Shown here: positions 1 through 10,643 of the stretch, piece by piece
How the letters are laid out: every line of letters starts with the position of its first letter
How positions within the stretch are numbered: the stretch's first letter is position 1
Assembly (NCBI GenBank): GCA_009761415.1
Contig: QUOL01000002.1
Span: 1 to 64,000 of the forward strand
Origin: Sarcomyxa edulis
Taxonomy: Eukaryota > Basidiomycota > Agaricomycetes > Agaricales > Mycenaceae
Length of the DNA: 64,000 nucleotides
Direction: 5' to 3'
Position numbers and translations under genes: made by a program
Notes under the pieces: generated by a model
What the model saw: the letters and a program-made list of their open reading frames with translations, nothing else
Told to the model about the DNA's origin: nothing
Databases searched by the model: none

Positions 1-113
1 CCCTAACCCTAACCCTAACCCTAACCCTAACCCTAACCCTAACCCTAACCCTAACCCTAACCCTAACCCTAACCCTAACCCTAACCCTAACCCTAACCCT
101 AACCCTAACCTAA
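1..113. repeat. Telomere repeat array (CCCTAA)n
   Basis: Eighteen perfect CCCTAA units are followed by a shortened CCTAA and then unique sequence. The C-rich strand reads 5' to 3' into the window, so position 1 is at or near a physical chromosome end. The unit is the TTAGGG type found in most filamentous fungi. Confidence 0.98.
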
Positions 114-316
114 GTCAACAAGTGATATGTTGTATGATGAGTATTCATAGCAGTAGTTCCTGCAGCCACATTTGCCCTGCAAATTGGACAAATAGGCCTT
201 GATTCATTGGTATAATCAGTTTAACATCAGTACATTTTCAAAATCTACTCACATGATCCAAGATCTTCTGCTTGAATGATTAGAAGCTTTTTTCTTTGGC
301 TGATGATGCTGGGAGG
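114..316 (-). pseudogene. Remnant of telomere-linked helicase 5' exon
   Basis: Read on the minus strand, 125-215 encodes a short C2H2-like stretch (RPICPICRANVAAGTTAM, then HH) that matches, residue for residue in spacing, the zinc-finger exon of the helicase gene at 6700-6860 (RPLCPTCNTSVASGASAM, then H). The flank to about 316 also resembles 6830-6910. Nothing else of the gene is present: the telomere starts where the rest of the coding sequence should be. I read this as the 5' stub of another helicase copy cut by the present chromosome end. Confidence 0.6.
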
Positions 317-1060
317 AAGGAAGTGTAATTCTATCTTTAGCTGTGATCTGTGATGGAACAAACAATACTCCCAAAGTATTGTTTGGCTCTCTTCTAAGTC
401 TTGATGATATTTATTTTTAGAACTAGATCAAACTCTGATCAAGTGCCTGAATGCTGATGGACATGTGTCATGAACCAAACTATACTTCCAAAGTATTGTT
501 TGGCTCTGGTCTGATTTCAATATCTATATTTAGAACCAGATCAAGTGCCTGGATGCTGATGGACATGTGTCATGAACCAAACTATACTTCCAAAGTATTG
601 TTTGGCTCTGGTCTAATCTCAATACCTATCTTTAGAACTTGATCAAACTTTGATTGAGTGCCTGGATACTGACATGTGTCATGAACCAAACTATACTTCC
701 AAAGTATTGTTTGGCTCTCTTCTCACTTTTGATGATATTTATTTTTAGAACTAGATTAAACTCTGATCAAGTGCCTGAATGCTGATGAACATGTGTCATG
801 AACCAAACTATACTTCCAAAGTATTGTTTGGCTCTGGTCTAATCTCAATACCTATCTTTAGAACTTGATCAAACTTTGATTCAGTGCCTGGATACTGACA
901 TGTGTCATGAGCCAAACTATACTTTTAAAGTATTGTTTGGCTCTGGTCTGATTTCAATATTTATATTTAGAACCAGATCAAGTGCCTGGATGCTGATGGA
1001 CATGTGTCATGAACCAAACTATACTTCCAAAGTATTGTTTGGCTTCTTGCTGACTTTTAC
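317..1060. repeat. Tandem ~100-bp hairpin-bearing subtelomeric repeats (copy 1)
   Basis: About six to seven imperfect units each contain an inverted repeat, CCAAACTATACTT then a short loop then AAGTATTGTTTGG, and the phrase ATGGACATGTGTCATGAACC. The open frames here are shadows of the repeat. The same block with a different unit order and number is at 8746-9480. Confidence 0.9.
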
Positions 1061-1596
1061 AGTCAATGAATGCTGTAGTCCTGTGAAATTTTCCTTAGTT
1101 TGGTAAAACAATACATGTCTTGACTTGAGGTGTATATTTGTTTATAGTGCTTGTTGCCAAACCTAATTTTAGTTACAGATCAGTGATCCCTAACTTCAGT
1201 TCAAACATGGGTGATTTTGCTTTCTTGTGCACACATATTGTATACTCATGATACAGACTTTCCTGAGATGAAAAACACAGGACATGATCATACTGATCTA
1301 TGTAGCAATATTGTTTGGTGTTTCAGATCAACTTATGAGATGGTCTCCTGCTGGACCTTTGTTGGGCCAGCACTCATGGGTGCTCTGGTGATCTCAAATG
1401 AAGGGGGTTTACTTAGTGCTTGTGGGTACCATTAATACTACCCTATCCCTTCATTCTGAGCACCCAACCATCCAAAACCCCGGAGAACTGAGTGCAGGAT
1501 CTTTTGCTGGAGCTTTGTTGGGCCAGCACCCCTGGGTGCTGTGGTGATCTCAAATGAAGGGGGTTTACCTAGTGCTTGTAGGATCCATTAATACTA
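1061..1596. repeat. Subtelomeric spacer and ~157-bp tandem units (copy 1)
   Basis: The first part is unique spacer, almost identical to 9483-9763. From about 1346 two units of roughly 157 bp follow, each with TTTGTTGGGCCAGCAC, a tract TCTCAAATGAAGGGGGTTTA and a telomere-like CTACCCTAT. The copy at 9764-10159 has one unit more. No gene is visible. Confidence 0.8.
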
Positions 1597-1995
1597 CCCT
1601 ATACCTCCATTTTGAGCACCCAACCGTCCAAAACCCCGGAGAAATGAGTGCAGGATGTCCTGATCTTTGTTGGAGCTTCGGCTACCAGATTGATCGATGT
1701 TCTACGGCCTCAGGAGGTGTACGGTGACTTTTCCGCCGGGCGTACCTTAGTTGTGTACCCCACTGAAGACGGTGGCCAAGTCGAAATTTTGTTCCGACCG
1801 GATCGAATGTGGCGCTCCTGGTGGCTGTCTGAGCCCAGCGATGATGGGCCTCCTGCGAGCTCATACGGGAGGGGTTTTGCAAACGCTCTCGGGTATGAGG
1901 TCCTGGGACCCTAACGGAACTTTCTGGGTACTCACGACCGTAAACCCCCGACCCTTCTTAACGGGCCCCCCCGTTAAGGGCCTAATTAGAGTAGG
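1597..1995 (+). repeat. Type-A terminal module, copy 1 (hairpin + TAGG end)
   Basis: This ~400-bp non-coding module recurs at 10160-10573 (nearly identical) and, strongly diverged, at 8345-8745. It ends with a hairpin at 1957-1978 (arms CTTAACGG and CCGTTAAG around a C-rich loop) and then exactly 17 nt finishing in TAGG at 1995. Conserved islands shared by all three copies are GTCGAAATTTTGTTCCGA, CCTGCGAGCTCA and GAGGTCCTGGGACC. Immediately after TAGG the truncated helicase gene begins. Mild open frames in it are not convincing genes. Confidence 0.75.
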
Positions 1996-4900
1996 AATAT
2001 CTCGACATCGAGTTCCTGTTCCATCCATGATTTCTCCTACTCCAAATCGTCTGCATTCCGTTTCATTGTGAGCCCATGCTTTTGCTTGGTCGGCGCATTG
2101 GAGGTCGATAGTGTCTGGTGGTGCTGGGATGTAACATGTATTTTGATGCACTAGGAATACGTATGATGTTTCTCCGTTGCGACCTGTTCGACCTGCGCCT
2201 TGATACAGGTTGACAAATCCAAATGGGATGTGATAGAAGATGGCTACCCCAGCATCTGGATGATCGATGCCGTGAATCATTCCTGTTGTTGTCACGATCC
2301 ATTGATTGAGTCCTGATGTCCATGCCAATTCGTTGTGCCCACGTTCAGATGCATCCATACCTGCATGCGATATGCAGTTGCCAAATGAAGTACCAAGTTC
2401 TTCCGCGTCCTTTTGTGATGTGACAAAGATGATTCCACCACGTTTTGTACCGTCAGACTTGTTTAACACCTGTTGTGTAAGATAGTTGGCCAGATCTACA
2501 ATGAACCTTGTTGCCGTTGTAGTTGCGGTCTCGTATGTCACAACATGGTATGTGATCTGAGGCTGATATGTTGGGGCACGAATAACAAGTGTCGAGTTGG
2601 GTAGAGCCGTCGCTTTCAAGAAATGTGGCATTAGAACTTTGGGAAGTGATGCTGTCAGATAGATTTTTTGTGTTGCAAAATTGGCCAACTTGAGTATCCG
2701 TTCGAATGCTGGGCGGTGACTTGCACTAGTAACGATTTGATGAGCTTCATCAATGACAAGACGTATGGCTTTTGATTCAATACTGCGCCAGTATCTATTT
2801 GAAATGCAATTGAGCAAGTAAAATTGAAGACAATTATATATGAACTTACTGTTCAAACTTTCTATGTGCTGCTGTTTCCAAAGCCACAAATACCAGTCTT
2901 GAATTTCCAACACCTTTTGAGCTGACCTTCCATTGAGTCACTGGTATACCAAGTCGTTGTGCCCGTTGAATTTGATCTGTCATCAATGCCTTGTTGGGAA
3001 TGACAATGAACGTGTGGAAATTCTGTTCTTGAAACTGTGGTAAAAGATAGACCAAACTTTTGCCACCACCGGTAGGAAGAATTGCAATGAAATTGTGTTT
3101 GCGATCCATGGCTGTCAGTACCATCTCCTTTTGATAAGGTGATTTGAATGTTGGATTGGGTTTCCCAGGGAAGCATTGTCGTAAAAGGTATTGTAGTTGC
3201 TCGTCCGCTCCAGGTGTTGTTGCCCGTAGAACACAAGTTGATTCTGATATGTCTGTATCTGTTCTTGCTTCTTCATCTGCCATACGTGTTTCAAAAGCTT
3301 CTTGTTCCTCGTGTGTCAAGTAAAGATCGTCCATGTCCAAAGATGTTTGAGCGCGAGGTTGTCTAGGTGTTGAAGGACTCTGATGATTAAGACTTGGTGG
3401 TGGTGGTGGATGAAAGACTGGTTTCCGTATTGTTGATTGTGGCCCTAAAGATCTCCCAAAGCCACGTTGCATTGCTTCTGCAATTCCGTCCGCAACCACC
3501 TTTTGCATTTTGTCTTCTAATTGAACCTGCATCTTGTTAATCTCTCCAGTAATGGTAGCCGTCAGATGTTGAAGAAGGAATGTTGGATCAAAAGGAGCCT
3601 GAACCTGAGTTGTAGTAATGGGAACGTCTGTAGTTTGTTGTTTGCGGATTGTGTCTTGAACCTGTCGCCTGACATGAAGGGGTAGCATCTTGGGAAATCC
3701 TTCACGAAAGCCTGTCAACTCCCACCACTTTTCTGATACGTGTCCAAACCGCAGTAGAAGATCGCTGGACATGCACGGAAGATGGCCAACCTCTGGAGCG
3801 TAAATCCTGCGCGAAGTTCCAAGGCCGTGTCCTCGTTGTGCTGCCAGTACATCGTCTTCATCCTCATCAATCTCATATTCTGAGCCAAGATATGTCCGTG
3901 CGATCTGAACGGTGAGTTGGCGATACGGTCTGACGCTGACTGCGACACCACAGTGAGATCCTGTAAAATCCTCCAACTCGCTGCTAAACTGATCTTCTCC
4001 GACCCTTTTGCCCATCCTAACCCACAAATATTCATCATATAACTGGCCAATTTCTTCACCCCACAAGATTCTAGCAAAATCTCGTTCCATAGGTCGAACA
4101 ATGAGGAGGTAAACTTCCAGAATCCGAGCCAATCTAGGGTGAGCCTTGATTGGAATGAAGACATCCCGACGTATCATGTTTTCAGTTTTGACTCGACGGG
4201 TGACCAACCAAATATCTCCATTGCTACGGAACACGGTTCGAGGACGAGTGGAGTTTTGGATTTTATGATCGGCAAACTCTGAACTTCGTGGATCTTGGCC
4301 AGGTGATGTGAAGGTAAACAGGGCAAGTTGTCGGTTAATTTCAGCAGCATGTTCCATGACTTTATGCATTGCCACAGTGTTAAAAACCAATTCGTTGTTG
4401 CGATCGACCTGTGCCAGTTTCAATGTCTCGTCTTCAAATAGAATCTTGATTAGAGGCCGCTCTGATGCAAGAAATGTTCCATTATGAATCCAACTGTAGC
4501 CGCGTGTTTCGATCGTCCAATCGTCAGCTACGTCGTTTGGAATATCCATTGGAATGATTTGGTGTCGTAACAAACTGTCGATGTTTGCCTCCAGTTCATC
4601 GGCAAGTTGATGAAGACCGTCAATCCACTTTGGAACGTGCAGTGTATGCTCTTTGTAGCTGATTTGGGATCCATCAGCGGATACACGGGTAGCAGGAACA
4701 GAAGTGGTGTTCAGTGCCAGCGATGAAGCGTAACTTTGATATTCCGTGACCGTATTGTAAGGTGAAAGCATGCCTAGACGCAACATGTTCATGCCTTGAG
4801 CTTCAACAGATCTATACAAATATATATGAGCCCTAACTTTACTTTGCACTGTTTGAAGCTTCACTTACTTGTAGATATCATTATTAAATTGATCTTTGTG

Positions 4901-6863
4901 ACGTATTCCTTCTAGCAATGTTGCACCTCGAATGAAATATTTCAGCTTGGCAAATAACTGAGTTACTTCATGTGGTCGTTTGAAATTGCCGTCCTCGTTG
5001 AGACAATAAATTGCAATCAAGCATTCCAATGTATCGTCCCATTTAGAATAGTTGTCGGTATTGGCTTCCAGATTCCGGGGTGCTAAGAAGCTTAATGAAA
5101 AGTCGTGAATTGTTTCGATTGTGTCGCCTTCCCCGTCGTTTAGAATGTCGATCAATTTCAGTCCGCATTGGATTTGGTCAGGATCAAGTGGGAACTGATA
5201 GTCGGTTGGTGGGTCCCTTTGTAATGTGATAAGGAGTGCGTGGATGAATTGAATAAGAAGTGTTCCATATGCCTTGAGTGTAACGTCATCGGAATGAACA
5301 CGCCAATGTTCATGGTTACCAGCATTTCTAAGAAGGATCTTCAATTTCTACCAAAATCATGTATAAGTTTGATATTCTATACTCACCTTGGACATTCCAT
5401 CAGTAACCGTTTGATTCCAATAGCTGACTGTCTTGCATTATCCCGTACAATCACCATATATTGAAAGACCATTTCTTTCAACCGAATAAAAAGTGGTGAT
5501 GAGTTACGCAAGGAGGGTAGTGCCATCAGTTTACGCAATCCTTCAATTCTTCCCTTGTCGTTTGTGTAGTCCTGAAGATGAAGATGCCATCCGGTAACCT
5601 GGAGTAATGGAGGAATTTCGCGGACATGTGTGGCAGGAGCAACTATTGTCGACGAACTGAACTGAGGAACTTGTTTTTGCAAATAAACAGTGAAGGGGTT
5701 ATCCGTTCGTAAGCGTGTCAGTGTTGCATTAACCCTAAACCAACGCTGAGGACTTGGTCGAAAAAACGTCTGGATATCCGCAAGTGTGAATGCATTCCGT
5801 GCAGGAGTTGTGACATCACGATGCTTTTTGCACCAATGAGTTTCGAAAGTATTGAATGTTGGACTGCAATAGTCACAACGTATACAGCAATGACCGTTTG
5901 GGGTAATTGATAAGCCTTCGATTGGCGGACCACCGGGTAATGGAGGTGTGATATTTGAACTTTTGTCCACATTATGCGCCAAAAGTTCTGATTGAAGCTC
6001 CTGAGATTGTTGCTTTGTAGGATTGAGACCGTGCATTTTGAGGTGCCCCATCAGACTGCTAGGTATCCATGCTGATCCACACACCATGCAGTGGATTGTC
6101 TTGAAGATACTGTGAATCCGCAGGGAAAATAGGGCTAAGATTGTCGAAGTCACCAAATAACAGACTTGACCATTTAAAGATTGTGCTATAACAATGTTAA
6201 CATATCAGAACATAGTATACGTTTCATGTAAAAAAAAGAAGTTTACAAGGAGTTGAGTCAACTGTCGTCAAAGAGATTTCGTTTTTCTTCTCAATGATTT
6301 CAAGAGAAGAAGGTGGTGGCCGAGAATACGGGTGATGCCTTTCGCTAATGTCACGAGTGCGGTGCTGACGTTGTGGCCCAATATCCAATTGCAATGATGC
6401 AGGGGGTACCATCGATTCCAAAGAAGCATTTTCTTCAACAACATCCATGGCCATTTCTATTGATCGGACCGCATCAGCATTACTTTTAATATGTGCTGTT
6501 TTGATACCGTGATGTTTTTTGATGTGCGTGATAACAGTCCGGGCATTTGCAAAAGTTTCAGAACAAGGTTGAAATGGGCAGGCCACATTGTTTGTAGGCC
6601 CCGATCGATTCAAAATGTATGATTTATCTATGTTTTTTGTTGATATATCAGTAAGTGTATAGTTTTATATAACATTGATTTTACCATCCGCAATAAGTCC
6701 ATAAACATCCAAATGATAGGATGTATTGTGAGTAAACATGGCTGAAGCCCCTGAAGCCACACTTGTATTGCAAGTGGGACAAAGAGGCCTGATTAACAAT
6801 ATACATCAGTTTAATTGTAACAAATTTAGAATAATCCACTTGCATTGTCTGTTGATGTGACAA
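1996..6863 (-). CDS. Telomere-linked RecQ-like DNA helicase, C-terminus truncated
   Basis: This multi-exon gene encodes an SF2 ATP-dependent helicase of the kind found beside telomeres in many fungi. The N-terminal exons carry several zinc-finger-like motifs: CPTC near 6790, CPFQPC with HIKKHH near 6550, CMVCG with HLKMHG near 6050, and CIRCDYC with HWCKKH near 5850. This resembles the OrsD/DUF3505 arrangement. A splice joining GCGGATG (before a GTAAAA donor) to ATAAATCA keeps the frame between the first two blocks. The helicase part has motif I ILPTGGGKS (about 3056-3083), motif II LVIDEAH (about 2745-2770) and motif VI YQGAGRTGRNG (about 2180-2210). The RecQ-type ending (CRRFGVGEIMDGTGTRC) stops at the TAGG junction of the type-A repeat. 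The reading frame then runs into repeat sequence until about 1861, so the native C-terminus is lost. Exon borders between 4865 and 6224 are not fully resolved. The first coding exon may start upstream of 6863. Confidence 0.85.
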
Positions 6864-6899
6864 TCAAGTGTCTCAATATGTGATGATGGTGGTTAGAAA

Positions 6900-8095
6900 G
6901 GAAGAAAGAAATTAATTAATCAACTTTGCTTGGAGCAGTACAGCCACTTCAGCCACAATATCAACAATAGCCAAACATTGTCTTGAGACTCTCTTTGGTT
7001 CTTTATTTACATTGTGGCTGAACCAGCACTGCCACTGAACTGGATGTTCACCAGACATGACAGAGAGAGACCAAACAATACTTTTAAAGTATAGTTTGGT
7101 TTCAGGCACCTTATAGATGATGTCTACATTTTCAATCATGTGATTTGATGCATATTTGAACTATTTCAAAAAAGGGGGGCACAGATTTGTTCAGTGCAGC
7201 ACAGCCACTTCAGCCACCCCAGCCACAATGTCAACAATAGCCAAACATTGTCTTGAGACTCTCTTTGGTCTCTTGTTTACATTGTGGCTGAAGCAGCACT
7301 GCCACTCAACTGGATGTCCACCAAAACATCACAGAGAGACCAAACAATACTTCTGAAATATAGTTTGGTTTCCAGGCACCTCTTAGATGGTGCCTGCAAT
7401 TTGAACCATGTGATTTGACCCATATTTGAGCTGTTTCAAAAAGGGGGGGCACAGATTTGTTCAGAGTAGCACTGCCACCTCAGATACAATGTCAACAAAG
7501 CCAAACCAAGCCTTGAAGCTCATGTTGGTTCTGTTTGGTATCAGCACTGCCATCATGTCAACAGAGCCAAAGTGAGCCTTGAAGCTCATGTTGGTTCTAT
7601 TTGGTTTTAACACTGCCACCATATTAAATATAGCCACCAGACATCACAAAAAGACCACACAATACTTCTGAAATATAGTTTGGCTCCCAGGCACGTCATG
7701 GATGATGCCTACATTTTCAATCATGTGATTTGGTGCATATTTGGCCTGTTTCAAAAAAGGGGGGCACAGATTTGTTCAGTGCAGCACTGCCACCATGTCA
7801 ACAAAACCAAAGTCGGCTTTGAAGGTCAAGTTGGTCCTGTTTGGTTTTAGCACTGCCATCATGTCAACAGAGCCAAAGTGAGCATTGAAGGTCATGTTGG
7901 CACTGTTTGGTTTCAACACTGCCACCACACTAAATATAGCTACCAGACATCACAGAGAGACCAAACAATACTTCCAAAGTATAGTTTGGTCTTCAGGCAC
8001 CTTACAGATGGTGCCTGCATTTTGAACCATGTGATTTGACCTATATTTGACCTGTTTCAAAAAAGGGGGGCACAGATTTGTTCAGTGCAGCACAG
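6900..8095. repeat. Four ~310-bp subtelomeric tandem repeats
   Basis: Each unit has a run AAAAGGGGGGCACAGATTTG (at about 7160, 7436, 7753 and 8058), a hairpin ACCAAACAATACTT/AAGTATAGTTTGGT (about 7068, 7338, 7650 and 7962) and CAGCACTGCCAC phrases. Unit lengths vary from about 275 to 317 bp. The hairpin is the same as in the ~100-bp repeats at 317-1060, in inverted orientation, so the two repeat families share ancestry. Confidence 0.85.
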
Positions 8096-8344
8096 CCACA
8101 ACTTTTGAACCCACCAAGCAGAACATGTATCCCTAACTCTGTGGTAAAAGACATCCCTAACCCACCTGTTTAAGATATTATATATTCAGTATCATACATG
8201 TATCCCTAACCACAGATGAAAAGAATGATTCCTAACTCCACTGTAGTGGGTGGCTCAGAGTCACAGTCACAGTCACCCAACATTGACCGGCCATTTGCCA
8301 GCCAACCTGCAGCGGCTAGAACTAGTTCTCATGGGGTATGACAG
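8096..8344. other. Gene-free spacer with telomere-like motifs
   Basis: There is no coding frame. Telomere-like words (ATCCCTAACT, ATCCCTAACCC, ATCCCTAACC) occur four times between 8126 and 8235, followed by a small CAGTCA microrepeat near 8262. I see nothing else. Confidence 0.6.
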
Positions 8345-8745
8345 ATGTATCCTATACCTTCCATTTGAGCACTCGAACACGTACTAGCCACCCCAAATGA
8401 GTGCTAGCCGTGCCCGTCAATGTTGGGTCACGGTGCAGCCATTGACGCCTTGTTTGCGCGGTGAAAACAAGTGCGCGTACGTTCCCACGTGGTGCACCCA
8501 GGTTTTTGACCTCTACGAACGCCGTGGTGCGGTCGAAATTTTGTTCCGAGCGTGTTTTTACCACCCCTCCTGGTGCCCCCCCACTTTTCAGTAATCGGCC
8601 CGCTGCGAGCTCAGTTTTACCGGCTAGCCCTAGATCTTTTGGGGCTGAGGTCCTGGGACCACTAGCCAGCCTCCGGAACGCCTAGCCGGCCCTAGCCAGA
8701 CGTCGGGTTGACGGGCCCCCCCGTCAACCGCCTAATTAGAGTAGG
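8345..8745 (+). repeat. Type-A' terminal module (diverged, hairpin + TAGG end)
   Basis: This is a diverged relative of the modules ending at 1995 and 10573. It shares their islands (TGGTGCGGTCGAAATTTTGT, GCTGCGAGCTCA, GAGGTCCTGGGACC) but differs over most other positions. Its terminal hairpin has arms GGTTGACGG and CCGTCAACC (8706-8729) in place of CTTAACGG/CCGTTAAG, followed by CCTAATTAGAGTAGG ending at 8745. The repeat block beginning AAAGAAGTGTAATTC follows directly. Confidence 0.75.
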
Positions 8746-9480
8746 AAAGAAGTGTAATTCTATCTTTAGCTGTGATCTGTGATGGAACAAACAATACTCC
8801 CAAAGTATTGTTTGGCTCTCTTCTAAGTCTTGATGATATTTATTTTTAGAACTAGATCAAACTCTGATCAAGTGCCTGAATGCTGATGGACATGTGTCAT
8901 GAACCAAACTATACTTCCAAAGTATTGTTTGGCTCTGGTCTGATTTCAATATCTATATTTAGAACCAGATCAAGTGCCTGGATGCTGATGAACATGTGTC
9001 ATGAACCAAACTATACTTCCAAAGTATTGTTTGGCTCTGGTCTGATTTCAATATCTATATTTAGAACCAGATCAAGTGCCTGGATGCTGATGAACATGTG
9101 TCATGAACCAAACTATACTTCCAAAGTATTGTTTGGCTCTGGTCTAATCTCAATACCTATCTTTAGAACTTGATCAAACTTTGATTGAGTGCCTGGATAC
9201 TGACATGTATCATGAGCCAAACTATACTTCCAAAGTATTGTTTGGCTCTGGTCTGATTTCAATATTTATATTTAGAACCAGATCAAGTGCCTGGATGCTG
9301 ATGGACATGTGTCATGAACCAAACTATACTTCCAAAGTATTGTTTGGCTCTCTTCTCACTTTTGATGATATTTATTTTTAGAACTAGATTAAACTCTGAT
9401 CAAGTGCCTGAATGCTGATGAACATGTGTCATGAACCAAACTATACTTCCAAAGTATTGTTTGGCTTCTTGCTGACTTTT
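8746..9480. repeat. Tandem ~100-bp hairpin-bearing repeats (copy 2)
   Basis: This is a near-identical second copy of the block at 317-1060, with one repeat unit order changed. The high identity shows a recent segmental duplication or exchange between subtelomeric blocks. Confidence 0.9.
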
Positions 9481-10159
9481 ACAGTCAATGAATGCTGTAG
9501 TCCTGTGAAATTTTCCTTAGTTTGGTAAAACAATACATGTCTTGACTTGAGGTGTATATTTGTTTATAGTGCTTGTTGCCAAACCTAATTTTAGTTACAG
9601 ATCAGTGATCCCTAACTTCAGTTCAAACATGGGTGATTTTGCTTTCTTGTGCACACATATTGTATACTCATGATACAGACTTTCCTGAGATGAAAAACAC
9701 AGGACATGATCATACTGATCTATGTAGCAATATTGTTTGGTGTTTCAGATCAACTTATGAGATGGTCTCCTGCTGGACCTTTGTTGGGCCAGCACTCATG
9801 GGTGCTCTGGTGATCTCAAATGAAGGGGGTTTACTTAGTGCTTGTGGGTACCATTAATACTACCCTATCCCTTCATTCTGAGCACCCAACCATCCAAAAC
9901 CCCGGAGAACTGAGTGCAGGATCTTTTGCTGGAGCTTTGTTGGGCCAGCACTCCTGGGTGCTGTGGTGATCTCAAATGAAGGGGGTTTACTTAGTGCTTG
10001 TGGGTACCATTAATACTACCCTATCCCTTCATTCTGAGCACCCAACCATCCAAAACCCCGGAGAACTGAGTGCAGGATCTTTTGCTGGAGCTTTGTTGGG
10101 CCAGCACTCCTGGGTGCTGTGGTGATCTCAAATGAAGGGGGTTTACTTAGTGCTTGTAG
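9481..10159. repeat. Subtelomeric spacer and three ~157-bp units (copy 2)
   Basis: This matches 1061-1596 almost base for base but holds three ~157-bp units (from about 9764, 9921 and 10078) instead of two. The unit-number difference explains most of the length difference between the two duplicated blocks. Confidence 0.8.
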
Positions 10160-10573
10160 GATCCATTAATACTACCCTATACCTCCATTTTGAGCACCCA
10201 ACCGTCCAAAACCCCGGAGAAATGAGTGCAGGATGTCCTGATCTTTGTTGGAGCTTCGGCTACCAGATTGATCGATGTTCTACGGCCTCAGGAGGTGTAC
10301 GGTGACTTTTCCGCCGAGCGTACCTTAGTTGTGTACCCCACTGAAGACGGTGGCCAAGTCGAAATTTTGTTCCGACCGGATCGAATGTGGCGCTCCTGGT
10401 GGCTGTCTGAGCCCAGCGATGATGGGCCTCCTGCGAGCTCATACGGGAGGGGTTTTGCAAACGCTCTTGGGTATGAGGTCCTGGGACCCTAACGGAACTT
10501 TCTGGGTACTCACGACCGTAAACCCTCGACCCTTCTTAACGGGCCCCCCCGTTAAGGGCCTAATTAGAGTAGG
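10160..10573 (+). repeat. Type-A terminal module, copy 2 (hairpin + TAGG end)
   Basis: This is nearly identical to 1597-1995; one visible difference is CGCCGAGCG for CGCCGGGCG. The hairpin is at 10535-10556 and the 17-nt tail ends in TAGG at 10573. Here the module abuts a short type-B end rather than the helicase, which fixes the module boundary at TAGG. Confidence 0.78.
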
Positions 10574-10643
10574 CGCAGGTCAGCGCAGCTCAATTCCCAA
10601 AAGTTTTGCCAATGCCCCATTGGCAAAATTCCAAGAAGATAGG
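10574..10643 (+). repeat. Solo type-B terminal fragment (hairpin + TAGG)
   Basis: These 70 bp are the last 70 bp of the module at 20820-21779, base for base. The hairpin at 10604-10628 has arms TTTTGCCAATG and CATTGGCAAAA around CCC, followed by 15 nt ending in TAGG. No upstream part of the module is present, so it is a severely 5'-truncated copy. Confidence 0.85.

Noticed and set aside
781..815. Possible hammerhead ribozyme core (CTGATGA, short stem ATG/CAT, then GAAC)
   Set aside because: The catalytic GAAA is GAAC here, most copies have CTGATGG instead of CTGATGA, and no stem III could be placed.
451..1106. Open frames repeating MDMCHEPNYTSKVLFGSGL as a possible repeat protein gene
   Set aside because: They are translations of the ~100-bp DNA repeat; frames differ between copies and the same DNA carries hairpins, so selection on protein is not supported.
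1979..1995. Canonical Helitron 3' end
   Set aside because: The hairpin position fits but the terminus is TAGG rather than CTRR, solo ends are common, and no Rep/Helitron helicase is in the window. The RecQ-like helicase present is a different family. Kept only as an alternative for the module family.
1648..2071. Small plus- and minus-strand frames over the type-A module as genes
   Set aside because: The diverged A' copy at 8345-8745 does not keep them; the conserved blocks are short islands and the hairpin.
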